Assembly (NCBI GenBank): GCA_010405405.1
Contig: MU004230.1
Coordinates: forward strand, 2,687,744 to 2,751,743
Direction: 5' to 3'
DNA length: 64,000 nucleotides
From: Microthyrium microscopicum
Lineage: Eukaryota > Ascomycota > Dothideomycetes > Microthyriales > Microthyriaceae
Positions 26,101 to 37,361 of this stretch are shown here, in pieces. A program made the translations under genes and the position numbers. The notes below the pieces were generated by a model. It was not told where the DNA came from. It searched no databases and saw only the letters and a list, made by a program, of their open reading frames with translations. Position 1 is the first letter of the stretch; every line of letters starts with the position of its first letter.

Positions 26101-29100
26101 TAATTAATTAAGTTATAAACTTAGATTTAGAAATATTAAAGTAGAGTCTAGCTTTTTTAAGCTTATTAAGGATTAGATAGACGTAAATAATATACTCTTC
26201 TTTAGTCTTACTCTAAATAAGGACGTTATTAAGATAAACTATAATAAAGTTATTAAAGTATTTATATACTACGCTATTAATATAAGATTAAAAGCTTCCT
26301 AATAATCTTATTATACTAAATAGTATTACTAAGGTTTTAAAAAGTCTATAGCGTATTAAAAATATAGTTTTATACTTATCTCCTTTATAAATTTAAATAT
26401 TATTAAAGGTAATAATAATGTTAAATTATAAAAAGAATTTTGCCTTATAAATCTTTGTTAAAGTTTCTATTAAAAGTAGGGGTACGTTTTAGTTAGTTAG
26501 TATAATTTTATTAAGTCTATAGTAGTTAATATAAATATAAATATTACTATCTAGTTTGCTAATATATAATATAAGTATAGCATAATAGGAGATACTTAGT
26601 TAGATAAAGCCTTTTCTAAGTATATTCTTAATATATTTCTTAATAACTTATACTTATTAATAAGATATATTATAAAATTTGTATATAAGTATTTTTATAT
26701 TTAGGTTAGTAGTAATAATATAGTTAAAACTTAGTTAGTATAATAGTAGCTTATTAGCTTAATAAGGGTTAAATAAGGAGACGTAGTAATAAAACTCTAG
26801 TAGTATTAATTTTAGTAATTTTTCTTATATTAGTAAATTATAGTTAAGCTTCTCATACTATTTAGTATAGTCTTTAGTAGAGATTATAGCAATACTAGTA
26901 ATATTCTATTAAGAGATAGAGTTAGGATCTTTTTCCTCTTTTAAGGCATTAAAGTCTTCTTAGTAAAGAGCTATAAAATAGTAATCTTTACACTATATTA
27001 TAGCTATAAAGACTTATAGTAATACTATATAGATATTAGGGGTTTCTTTTTATCATTTATTTATAACTACTTAATCTTTATAGTTAATAATTATTAAGTA
27101 ATAGGAAGCTATATAGTATCTTATATAATGCTTAAAGTAGAAGCCTAATATATATTAGCCTTTCTAAAGTATAACTTTATACTTATTTACTTATAAGTTA
27201 CTAAGAATTATATTATAGTTAATAACTTTTATTATAAAGTAAAGAATCTATTTAAGGTAGATACTAATACGTAATATAATAGCTACTATATAGGTTATCT
27301 TTATAATAGCATAGCTATTAGTTATTTTAGCATAGTAGGGTTAAGTTATCTCTACTAACGAAATACTATAAATTTAGAGGTAATAAGGATTAATAATACT
27401 AAAGGTACTACTATCTATATTAATTAGGACTTTTATTTTAGTATATATATTATTATTAATAAGAATATTACTAGTAGTACTCTACTATTAGCCTATCTTT
27501 AGAATAGAATATTTTAGTAATTAGTTAATAAGGATATAAGTTACTAATACGTACATAATAGCTATACCTATAAGGTTACTTTTAGTTTTAGAATTACTTA
27601 GGTAGTTAATAATAGCTTCTATTTAACGTTTTTATTATTTATTATATACTTCTATTTTATTTAGCTCCTCTACGTAATATTATAAAGAAGTATTTAGTTT
27701 CCCTAGTCCTAGTAGTAATAATTACTATATATTAATAAGTAATTATTTAGTAGGGTTAGATTTTATACTTAAGTATTATCTTATTATAAACGAATACTAG
27801 TAAGTTTAGTAGTAATATTAGAGTTAGAGAAGACTAGCTTACCTTTATACTTTAAATTCTTATCTTTATAGTTATAACCTTATTTACTATATTAGGTATA
27901 ATAGTAGTCTTATATAAGACGTTAGTATAGAGTAGTTTTATAATATAGTATATAATTAATTTAGTTATTAGTTTAGTTACTATTATTATTATTCTAATTA
28001 CTAGATAGCTTATTATTATTATTAGTTTTATATTTAAGGTTTTAGTTAATAACTTATAATTTATTAATATACTTAGCGATAGTAGTAGCTTTTAAAAGAA
28101 ATAAATACTATATAATTTCTTTAATAATTATATACTTAAAGTAAGTAACCTTATTTACTTCTATAAGGCTAGCATTAGTAATTTTACTATTAAACTTAAT
28201 AATATATAGAGCAAGCTTCTTAGTCTTCTTTATTTAATTTAAGGAATTTTATAACTAGGTAATAGTATTTTTATAAGTATTATATTTCTAGATATATTAA
28301 TCTAGGTCTTCTTAAAACTTTATTATATTAAAATATAAGTTTAGTAATTTATATTAAGTATAGTCTTTAATAAACCTAAAGGTAATATTAAGAGTCTTAT
28401 TACATACTTAAATAATAGCGTCTAGTTCTATAAGGAATAAAGCTTACTTATTATAAAGATAATCTTTAATATAGAGCTTCTATATAAGATATTATTTAGA
28501 GTTATAACTAAAGTATTTACCTAAATTACTCTATTTACATTTCTTACTTTTACTACTAGCTAAGGATCTAGATACTACTAAAGTTAAGTTATTAGTTTAA
28601 ATATAAGGAGCTTATTAATAAGAGGAAGGTATTACTTATTTATTATTAGAGTTAAGTTAGTAGATATTCTTTTTAGACTTATATATAAACTAACTAAGCT
28701 AGTCCTTAAGATTTTTATTCTAAAAGTAAAGAGCTATAATCTTATTATACTTTTTAGTATAAAAAGTACATAGTTATTTAATATTATTAAGTACTTTATT
28801 AAGTTCCTATTAATTTATATTATAAGTATTCTTTAAATAGAGAATGCGTTTATTATCTTTATAGTTAGCTTTAATTATATAGTTAAGTTATTAGTAAAGT
28901 TAATCTACTTTCTTATATTACTTATTAGCTATAACTATAGTATTATTAAGTTTATTAGTTATATCTTTAACCTTCTATTTATAGTATTAACTTATATTAG
29001 TTATATTATTTAGCTAAGTATAAGTTTCTTAAGTATAAAGATTAGCTACTTATATAAATTTAATATAGCTACGTAGCTACTTAAATTAAAGTTCTAATAA

Positions 29101-30193
29101 TATTATAATACTATAAAGGAAACCTTTATAAGTCTTAATAACTTCTAAGTATAAATTACTCTAAGTATAATATATAAATATAGAGTCTAAAGAGACGCTC
29201 TTAATAATACTATCTAGAGGGATAGTTTCTTAAGCTTAGAAGGTAACTTCTTTATAAAGAAGTTATATAAAGGGTACTTAAGTCTCCTTATTAAGAGTAA
29301 TTAACTAGTAGGTAATAAGATAAGAAGGTATTTAATAGTTTAATAATAACTCTTTAATCTAAGCTTAGTCTATTAGTTAAAAAGTAGCAATTAGAGAATC
29401 TATAGAGAATACCTTTTCTTTACCTTTAGTCTAGAATCTTAACTAGCTATAAATATAGCTACTCTTAGCAATTTTTAGAATATTAGATAGTAAAGGTGCT
29501 TTAGTAATAGAATTATAATAAGAGTATAAAGAATTATAATATAAAAAATAACTATAAGGTAGTTCTATAGTAGCATTCTCTTTATCATTATTAATCTAGG
29601 TATAAAATTATATAATTATAGATTAAGTAGTATTCTAAGTCTCTAATTATTATTACTTATAAAGATAGGATATAAAGTAAGTCTTATAAGTCTTAATAGT
29701 ATCTCCTATAGTAAAATAAAAGTTTAATACTAAGTAGGTATAAGTAGCTAGCATAAGTATTAAAAAGTCTTAAGATAAAGTATAAATAGGTTATAAAGGT
29801 ATAATAAGTAATTTAAGAAAAAGAGTAAGTAGTCTAATTTATTATAATTTATCTTTAGGGCTTATTATAATATAGTAGAATAAATAAAGTCTTACTATAA
29901 ATATAGTAGTAAAGAGGAGTAGTAGTAATAAAGAATTATTAACTTATAAGTCTAGTAAGGTAGAAGTTCTAGGTTAACTAAGGTCTTTTAATTCCTTTAA
30001 TTAGACACTAGGAGTTTAAGCTTCTAGTAGGGTTAAGGGTTAGGAATTTATGTATTTACTATACTAGTAAGTTAGATCTACTAGAATCTAAAAATAGGAT
30101 TCTATATTTATATAGGTAGACGTATTAAATCTTTAGATTTTAATATACTAAAAATTAGGATTATTTTTTAAATAGTATAAGGTATTAGTTTTA

Positions 30194-30395
30194 TATTAGG
30201 AACCTATAAGCGTAAGAGTATAAGCTAATAGTAGATATAATTTAAGAAAACTAATATAAAGAATCTAAAAGAGAGGATAGGGAATAGTTATAGGTAAGCT
30301 ACGCTAGATAATTCTTAGGCGCCAAGCCCTTAGTATTACGTAATAGGGGATACTAATAATATTATAATAGAATTAATAGTAGTAGATTTATAACA
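30194..30395 (-). repeat. 5' LTR of element 2 (right copy)
   Basis: Followed directly by AGTAT, the same 5 bp that precede the left LTR. Confidence 0.85.
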
Positions 30396-31073
30396 AGTAT
30401 CCTAAAGCTAAGTCTCTACTTTAACCTAAGTATCTAGTTTAACCTAAGTCTTTAGGTTAAAGTAGTATAGATTTAGCTAGTAAGTGCTAGGAATTAAGGT
30501 ATATAGTAATACTAATCTTAAAGTAGGTTAAATATACTATAGTTTTAATAGTAATAGTACTAGTAACAGTAATAGAGTATCCTTAGAATACTTTAGATAT
30601 AGTAAAGGAGGTTTAATAAGATTATAAAGCTTAGGATTAATTTAGTTTAATAGGATTTAAAATAACATTACTATTAAATTACTTAGTAGTAGTTATTAAT
30701 TTTATATTTTAATTAGAATTACTAACGATAAAAATAGAATTATTTAAATTTAGCTTCTTCTATATATTTAGTATAATTATATACTATATCTAGATTAATT
30801 CTAGCGTTATTAATTATCTCTTTTACCTTTAACGCGTATAGTGCGTTCAAATTACTTTACGATCTTTATAATAATACTATTCTATAGGACTACACTAAAA
30901 TTAATATAACGTTAAAATATATACCGCGCTAGGCTTTAATAGGTAAAAGATACGCTAATTATTATGCTAAAATCCTACGTTAGTCGCTTTGGCTGAGCTT
31001 TAGCGCTATTTGCAGGATTTTGGCTTTCTAGCCCAAATAGGAAGAGATCTAATCCTACGGCGTTCTCCGAGGG
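30396..31073. other. AT-rich remnant grading into normal composition
   Basis: TA-rich up to about 30,950, then near-normal sequence up to the right inverted repeat. No gene is seen. Confidence 0.45.
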
Positions 31074-31102
31074 TGCACGATTTGGGCTGCTAACGCTGCC
31101 CA
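31074..31102 (-). repeat. Right terminal inverted repeat of the island
   Basis: The partner of the left repeat. Its outermost 16 bp (CTGCTAACGCTGCCCA) are the exact reverse complement of the left end. The adjacent interior, 30,960-31,073, keeps near-normal base composition. Confidence 0.8.
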
Positions 31103-32780
31103 GTAACAGGTCCACAATCTTTTGAAAGTACTAGTGACTTGATATCTACGATCCATATTTCGGAGAGTCAGGATTTAGGAATTAGTAACCACTTACCTCC
31201 CCCGGAATACACGATGGCAAGTAGGCGCGTGTTCTCGTATTCACCCCATCTTTTCCCATTTCCAGAACCCACTGCCTACTTTGAGCGGCGAAGGTTTTTA
31301 TGGTTGGGCAGGTTCTCCCTGCTGTGTTATGCATGTCCACCCGCCGCTATGAAAGTAATATAGTGGTCAAAAGCTAGGATGATCTTGTCATTGCGATTAT
31401 GTATCAAGAACAAATATAGCCGTGGCAATAAGGAAGAGGCTTTGCCCCTTCAAAGCTTTGAGCACGAGTATTGCCGGATGCTTCGAAAGGTCATAACGCT
31501 TCTTATATTACGAAGCCAAGGCTAGGTCAATGATCGCTGCTTCCCACATCCGTGGAAAGTTGAGGACTGTGGATGACTCGCCCAAATTCAGCCCCTAGTC
31601 GATGGTCTTCAGCCTAGTTGTACCTTGCTGACAGGCCCATGCCAATGATGCCAGGCTCGGCAACTTTAATATCGTTGACATTGCGGTACAGAGGGTACTT
31701 AGGCCTGGAGGTATTCTCAGTGCATTCTGATATGATTAGGTGCAGTGGATATAGACAGCATTGTACACGTCTCTTGTCAAGATAATGACAAGTGTACGCG
31801 GCGCTAGAGCAATGCAAAATAGAAACCTGCACCTTAGCTAGCGGAGAAATGAACAAGGTGACGAACCGTTGGTTTACGGCAACGGCACAAGAAAATAATG
31901 CGAGCAGGTAAACTGCAGAAGAGGAAATGCCAAAATGTAGGAGACATGGCGTTGCGGTCGCTGCGCGCCAAAAACGCCACTGCCACGAGCTCGCAGAAAG
32001 GGTACCCACTAACGTTGGTTCATCCACTGCCTTCCCTGATCAACTGTCGGGTGTGATTGGTTTGTAATTCTATTGTTGAACGAAATAATCCAAAACACGG
32101 TAATATCCTTCCCATATATTGCATCAGAGTCCAGTGTCTGTATAGCGAGTTGGAGATTGAGACGCAGCAATAGCTATGATATCTCACGGCAATTCGGTAC
32201 CGCGTACGGAGTATCATCGTCAAACTGAGTGCGGCTATCAAACGCATCCGCGCTGGTTCCACTTAACACGCGAGTACACCGTAGTAGGGTAGTCAGTCAC
32301 GGAAATTTATCAGCCCGTACTACTTTCCAAGTCGGTATCGGGTCTGTTTGAACAGACCGCATTTCGTAAAATTATACACACAACTTACAAGTAGTATTCC
32401 GACCTTGCACAACCATTTGGGATCAAAGACGAAGAAACCGTACCGAGTGGCTTCGCGAATCGTGAAAGGCCCGTTTACGAGCCCAAGCACACCCAGTCAA
32501 GCCCGTTTGAATCCCCCATGAGAACCAAAATGGCCCCGGGCATTTGATGGCAGGCAAGGCACTTGATGGCAAGGCAGGTTGGTCAACAGGCGGATGCTAG
32601 CGGGATTGGAGACGCCTCTAAGTCCACTGGTGCACAAGTGGGCCTAGATGAATTGAACATCAAAAGTCTTGACTGAGCAACAGGTACGCCAGAATACCAA
32701 TGCTTAATCGGGGTAATTAGTGTAGGATGTAGTAATCGTTCAACTCTCTTCTTAGACAACAACTCTTTTCTCAACCAACA
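31103..32780. other. Gene-poor stretch right of the island
   Basis: Normal base composition. The longest ORFs (for example minus 31,614-32,027) begin at non-ATG codons, have odd composition and match nothing I know. A small imperfect direct repeat (TTGATGGCA-GGCAAGGC type) lies near 32,550-32,580. No gene is called. Confidence 0.45.
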
Positions 32781-33546
32781 ACTTTCTTCTTAGCAAGTAA
32801 CTACTCTCTTTTCAGACAACAAACTTTCTGTCCCCTACGTCTGTTTTCCTCTTCTCTTCTCATCTCTTCTCTTCTTCTCAATGCTGCTGGTGCTACAGGT
32901 ACTTCCCCTTTAGTATCCAAAAGCCGACCTCAGCTATTGTTTCTGTTTATACTCCTTATGACTTCTCCGCTTACGTCCACCTCATTCATGCCTGAGCTGC
33001 ACAACGCATGAAGTGCCAGAGCTTTCGCTCTCGCCACAGCCTTGTCAACCATTGCTTGCCTTTCTGCATCCCCTCGAAACGACCTGCCCCAGTGTTGCCG
33101 CTTTAGAAAATCCCTGCTCTGTCCAGCCGACTACCTTTATTGGGTGACCTGCCTACTGCACCCAGCAAGTCTAGGATTGTTCCCTCCTCGACCATCTTCC
33201 CTGCGAATCCAGTGCCCACAAGCCTAGAAGCCGGAGGCGACTCCTGCACTGGCATAGCGTCCGCATTAAACGGTTTTCTTCTCTGTTGCTTGTCTGCTCT
33301 GTGCTTTGCTGTTGGGTGCTTGGTCTTTGGTGCTTGGTCCTGGGGATCTGTGCCTGTCTGCCCCCTCATATACCTTTCTTGCTGGCCCTGCGCGATAGCG
33401 CGGTCCCTTCACTGATCACTTCATTTTCAATTGCGCCTCTAAATCACTTTCCTTCTGCCCTGGTTCTCCATACTCGCTTCCGTCTTCTGCAAAACATCCT
33501 TTGAAACGTCATAGAGCGCCGAGACGCGCGGGCACACAACTGGTCC
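32740..33546 (+). promoter_or_regulatory. Pyrimidine-rich promoter / leader of the RING-vWA gene
   Basis: Long CT-rich runs (CTCTTCTCTTCTCATCTC type) and imperfect repeats built on ACAACAACTCTTTTCTC and TTCTTCTTAG precede the ATG at 33,547. Pyrimidine tracts of this kind commonly mark transcription starts and 5' UTRs in filamentous ascomycetes. The leader may contain introns, since several CTTAG/TTCAG acceptor-like sites are present. The exact start of transcription is not visible. Confidence 0.5.
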
Positions 33547-36500
33547 ATGTCAAGCGAATTCCGCTTCATGACGAGCGGGCGAAGAGGACCGAGGAAGCAG
33601 TCTCACCACACAACTGGTGAATCTGTCAAATCAAATCTGGAAAAACTCGGCTTTCTAACCGATCCCAAGCCCAAGGACTCTTCCAAACATTTGAAAAGCT
33701 CTGATACTTATTCCGCATCCCGGATTACCGACGGCAACATCAGTAAGACTCTCTCGCCGATTGTTTTTTTTCTTTGTTTCCCAAGACATGTGCCTCCGCA
33801 AATCGTTTGGATATATGCTTTTCTACAAACTATGCTGACCCTGTCCCGTTTAGGCAGAACGACTTCTCGTAGCTCGCGAGGGTCCGCAGACCGCCCATCT
33901 GCGAGGTCATCATCCTCCAAAAAAGGCATGGCATCACTGATGGATATCGATCATTCCCGCGGTAGAAAAGATCGAACCTTTATTGGAGGAGAATGTGCAG
34001 TTTGTGAAGAGCAGTTGGAACTAACACTTCGCGGCGAGCGCATCCTTCAGCTATCATGTGGCCACATTGCTCATGAAGCATGCTTTTACGAATACCTGCG
34101 AGAATTCGACTCTCATGCCTGTCCAATATGCAATGCGCCATTGTCCTTGGACTCTAGTCGAGGTGGAAGTGTTCCCAACATAGGTATGGCTTCCAGTTGT
34201 GAAGTTGATCAATTCTAATAATGTGCAGATATTCTTAGTAGTGCAGTTCGCCAGGAAAGCTCCGGTCAACAGAGCTCTTACGGTCCTAGTGCGATTAGTC
34301 AAAGAGATATACCTTCCGCAACCCCATGGGACGACCGCACAATTACCGAATCTCAGCATGTATCGTCGCAGCGAGCGGCGGAGACTGATCTATCGAGGAA
34401 CCGGTCTATAGGACGATCTACCCGGATGAATACAATATCTGAAGTACAACACAGTCGTAATGGAAGCGCGGTCACAAATGCGTTGTCGGCTGGAGATTAT
34501 CAAGAACAAAATACTGGCATGGCTGGCCGCAAGCACGATTACGATGTCCAATCTATGGAAGCTTCCCTCACAAGTCCCCGAACAGCATCAGTCACCGCGA
34601 TTTCGGCTCCGATTGTCACTGTACGCAGCGAATTTCCCACCCTAACGCGATCCCGACAATCTCAAAGCTTAACCTGCTTGATCACCGTGGAAGTAAATGA
34701 GGCTCCATGGAGAAATGATATTATGAGCGGCGCACCGACTATGATAGGAAGCGGCAGTGATTATGGCAGCAATCTTCGGTCTCCCCCTTTGCCTGTACAA
34801 CCACACAGTCAAGGCACGCAGCTAGAATCACCAGAAGAGCTGGAACGTGTCACCAAGGAGCTGCACAATCGCGTTGATAATTGGCATGGATTGGATCTCG
34901 CTCGGTATGCTCGGTATCTTGCCATGTGCTATATTTGCACTTGCCCAAAGCGTTCGTATCGGCTAACCCTATATTAGATTTGGAAGTCTTCGCGTACATA
35001 CCCATATCCGTGTCGGCAAGGATCGCCGCGTCTGGCAGGACCTGGACTGCTATCTTTTCACTGATATGCTAATATGTGTCAAAGAGCGCAAGCCAGCGCA
35101 AAATTCCCAGGGCGACGGACCAGTGCCTGCCGATTCCAGGCGATCTAAATGCACACTCAAGGGTTCGATATTAATAAGGAAGCATTTGAAGCACATTGAT
35201 ATGTCACCAGGTAGGCATTCCCATCGTCTTTTCACTGCCTCTTTATCTTCATTTTGGACAAAATATGCTGACTCTGAAATTCAGAAGACAATGTTTTAAC
35301 CCTGACTTTATCCGTGTCCGAACTCCCGGCTTTCTATCTTCAATTCCGCAACCGTGCCCAGTTGGAGCTGTGGCGAAGGGCATTATTAGACATCAATAAT
35401 CCCCAACCCCAGTCAGCCGCTCGGGCTCTTGACTATGACCTCGACAACTCTGGCACAGATGACGAAGATTACAAGACGAGCCAGAATCAACGTTTGTCAT
35501 CCGTTACCTCTTCCTATGGTGGCGCTAAGTCGAACAATACAGCCCCGACTGAGTATTCGAATTCCCGAGTCGGAAGTGGGAATGTCCGTCTTCCCCAGTC
35601 CCCCCATGTCCCGATTGATATCGTCGTGGTTATCCCAGTCAGTTCGTCTATGCAGGGCCTGAAGATTACGCTCCTTCGCGATGCACTTCGATTCCTTGTT
35701 TCCAATCTCGGCGATAGGGATCGCATGGGACTCGTTACGTTTGGCTCTAATAATGGTGGCATGCCTGTTGTTGGTATGACCAGTAAAACATGGGGTGGAT
35801 GGTCCAAAGTGCTTGATTCCATCAGACCAGTTGGACAGAAGAGTCTCCGAGCCGATGTTGTAGAGGGCGCGAACTGGGCCATGGACATGCTCATGCAAAG
35901 ACGATCCGCGAATCCTCTTGCTGCCATCATGCTAATCAGCGACTCTGCTACTTCGGATCTAGAAAGCGTTGACTTTGTTGTTCAGCGAGCGGAGGCTGCA
36001 AAGTAAGTTTGGTTTCATCCCCTGATCACCAAAATCTAATCTGAGCCAGGGTCGCAATCCATTCATTTGGTCTGGGCGTGATTCACAAACCTGATACAAT
36101 GATCGAATTATCTACCAGGACCAAGGCATCATACACGTACATTAAGGACTGGATGATGCTGCGCGAATGCCTCGCAGGTGTTTTTGGCTCCTTGCAGTCC
36201 ACTTCACACCAAAACGTCAAACTTCGTCTTCAACTACCGGAAGGTTCGCCGGCAAAATTTGTGAAAATCAGCGGTGCTTTGCATTATACCAAGAGAGCAA
36301 CTGGAAAAGATGCGGAAGCTGCACTAGGAGACTTGCGATTCGGTGATAAGCGAGATATTCTCGTTCAACTTTTGATTGAGCCGGACAACTCTTCGAGCGA
36401 GCCAACACCACACGATGCTTGGGAATCAATAGTTTCTGGACTCGAGGCCTTGAGCGGATCATTGGACTCAGAAGAGCAACGAAACCTGTCGGTGGAGGAG

Positions 36501-37361
36501 ATTCCTTTGATCCAGGCCGATCTAACTTATGGTGAACCACAACGTGATGGACGAGCGGTACAATTACCCAGGCCGAGTCTATTGACGATCACTATGCTCC
36601 CACCAAATCCAAGAGCGAAATCATCGTCTGGTGGACGTCCCGGATCGCCACCAATCCCTCCACATCCCCACGTTGTGCAACGAAGAATGGAGCTTTTAAC
36701 GTCTGATATGCTGACTCGAGCTCTGACTCTAGTGTCCAGGGGTCAGCATGAACGGGCGCAGCACCTGCTCACTGAAACCAGGAGTATTCTTAAAGGTTTG
36801 GGCAAGGGAGGCCTCCCACCGCTTCCCCCTCTTCCGCCAAACTCTGCTGGTTCTCGACCGCAAGGCCAATTACCGGTGTCCGCCAATGGCGGTGCATCCC
36901 CTACGTCTCCTGGCGCATCAAGCAATCCCAATCGCCAGAGCACTGAAAATCCTGAAAGATCAGACCAGCGCACTCCCTCGCCGCCTCAGTCCATGCTGCC
37001 TCCAACAAGTCCTGGCCCTCCTTCCACCGCTGGACTTAGTGCTGGACTCGGATCTGGATTCCCTCCACCAAGTTCAATCATCGATTCTCAGACGGTAGCA
37101 GCTCTTGAGGCAGAGTTGGATAGTTCATTGGAATGGATCAGCCATCCGGCAGTCTTTAGTAGAGATTCTCGGAAAGCTGTTCTTCAAGCCATTGGGGTTA
37201 TCAGCTCGCAACGTGGCTATACTTTCCGCACGCCCATTGAATCGCTCTGGGCTGAGCGGATTGGTGGCATCAAAAGGCTTGCTGAACGAGCGAGAGAATG
37301 GAGAGAAGTTACGAACGAGAGTGGACATCGAGATCCATCTGTCGTCATGGAAGAAACTTGA
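33547..37361 (+). CDS. RING-H2 / PH-like / vWA domain protein, Ste5/Far1-type domain order
   Basis: Six exons (33547-33742, 33854-34183, 34229-34904, 34978-35210, 35285-36002, 36050-37361) give 1154 residues. All joins keep the frame and use GTAAGA, GTATGG, GTATGC, GTAGGC and GTAAGT donors. A RING-H2 finger spans about residues 113-158 (CAVC...CGHIAHEAC...CPIC). A PH-like fold lies at about 398-518 (QDLDCYLFTDMLICVKE...FYLQFRNRAQLELWRRAL). A vWA domain covers about 588-765 (DIVVVIPVSSSMQG...RMGLVTFG...LISDSATS). The tail is Pro/Ser-rich and disordered. In the vWA metal site the usual DxSxS reads PVSSS, so the first Asp is absent. The RING-PH-vWA order is that of the yeast Ste5/Far1 pheromone MAPK scaffolds. 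A scaffold or E3 role is inferred, not shown. Confidence 0.88.

Larger units (their letters stand above)
22992..30395 (-). mobile_element. LTR retrotransposon fossil, Ty3/Gypsy type, reverse orientation (element 2)
   Basis: The 202-bp LTRs at 22,992-23,193 and 30,194-30,395 have TGTTA...TAACA termini (some ends changed by transitions). They are flanked by a perfect 5-bp target-site duplication, AGTAT, at 22,987-22,991 and 30,396-30,400. Coding likeness is on the minus strand, so the 5' LTR is the right-hand copy. A polypurine tract (minus strand AGAGAAGGGAG) adjoins the left LTR. A reverse-transcriptase block with the Y-L-x-D/N-V-L-I signature is recognisable near 26.2-26.3 kb, with RNase H and integrase-like regions to its left and a chromodomain-like tail near 23.6-23.7 kb. 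It is heavily broken, with dozens of disruptions. The LTRs differ at about 21 of 202 sites, all transitions, which points to RIP; age cannot be read from this. Confidence 0.87.
11601..31102. mobile_element. Composite AT-rich island bounded by inverted repeats (nested transposable elements)
   Basis: The sequence TGGGCAGCGTTAGCAG at 11,601-11,616 occurs as its exact reverse complement at 31,087-31,102. The similarity continues inward for about 30 bp with mostly transition differences (...GATTTGTGCA against ...AAATCGTGCA). Base composition changes sharply about 100 bp inside each repeat: the interior is dominated by TA-rich words, the outside is normal. The simplest reading is an old terminal-inverted-repeat DNA transposon that was repeatedly invaded by other elements and then mutated by RIP. 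Subtracting the inserts leaves about 3.5 kb, a plausible size for an autonomous element, but I cannot recognise its transposase. No convincing target-site duplication is seen, although TA lies within 6 bp outside each end. Confidence 0.65.

Noticed and set aside
31614-32027. Minus-strand ORF of 137 codons
   Set aside because: GTG start, odd hydrophobic and Cys-rich composition, no family likeness.
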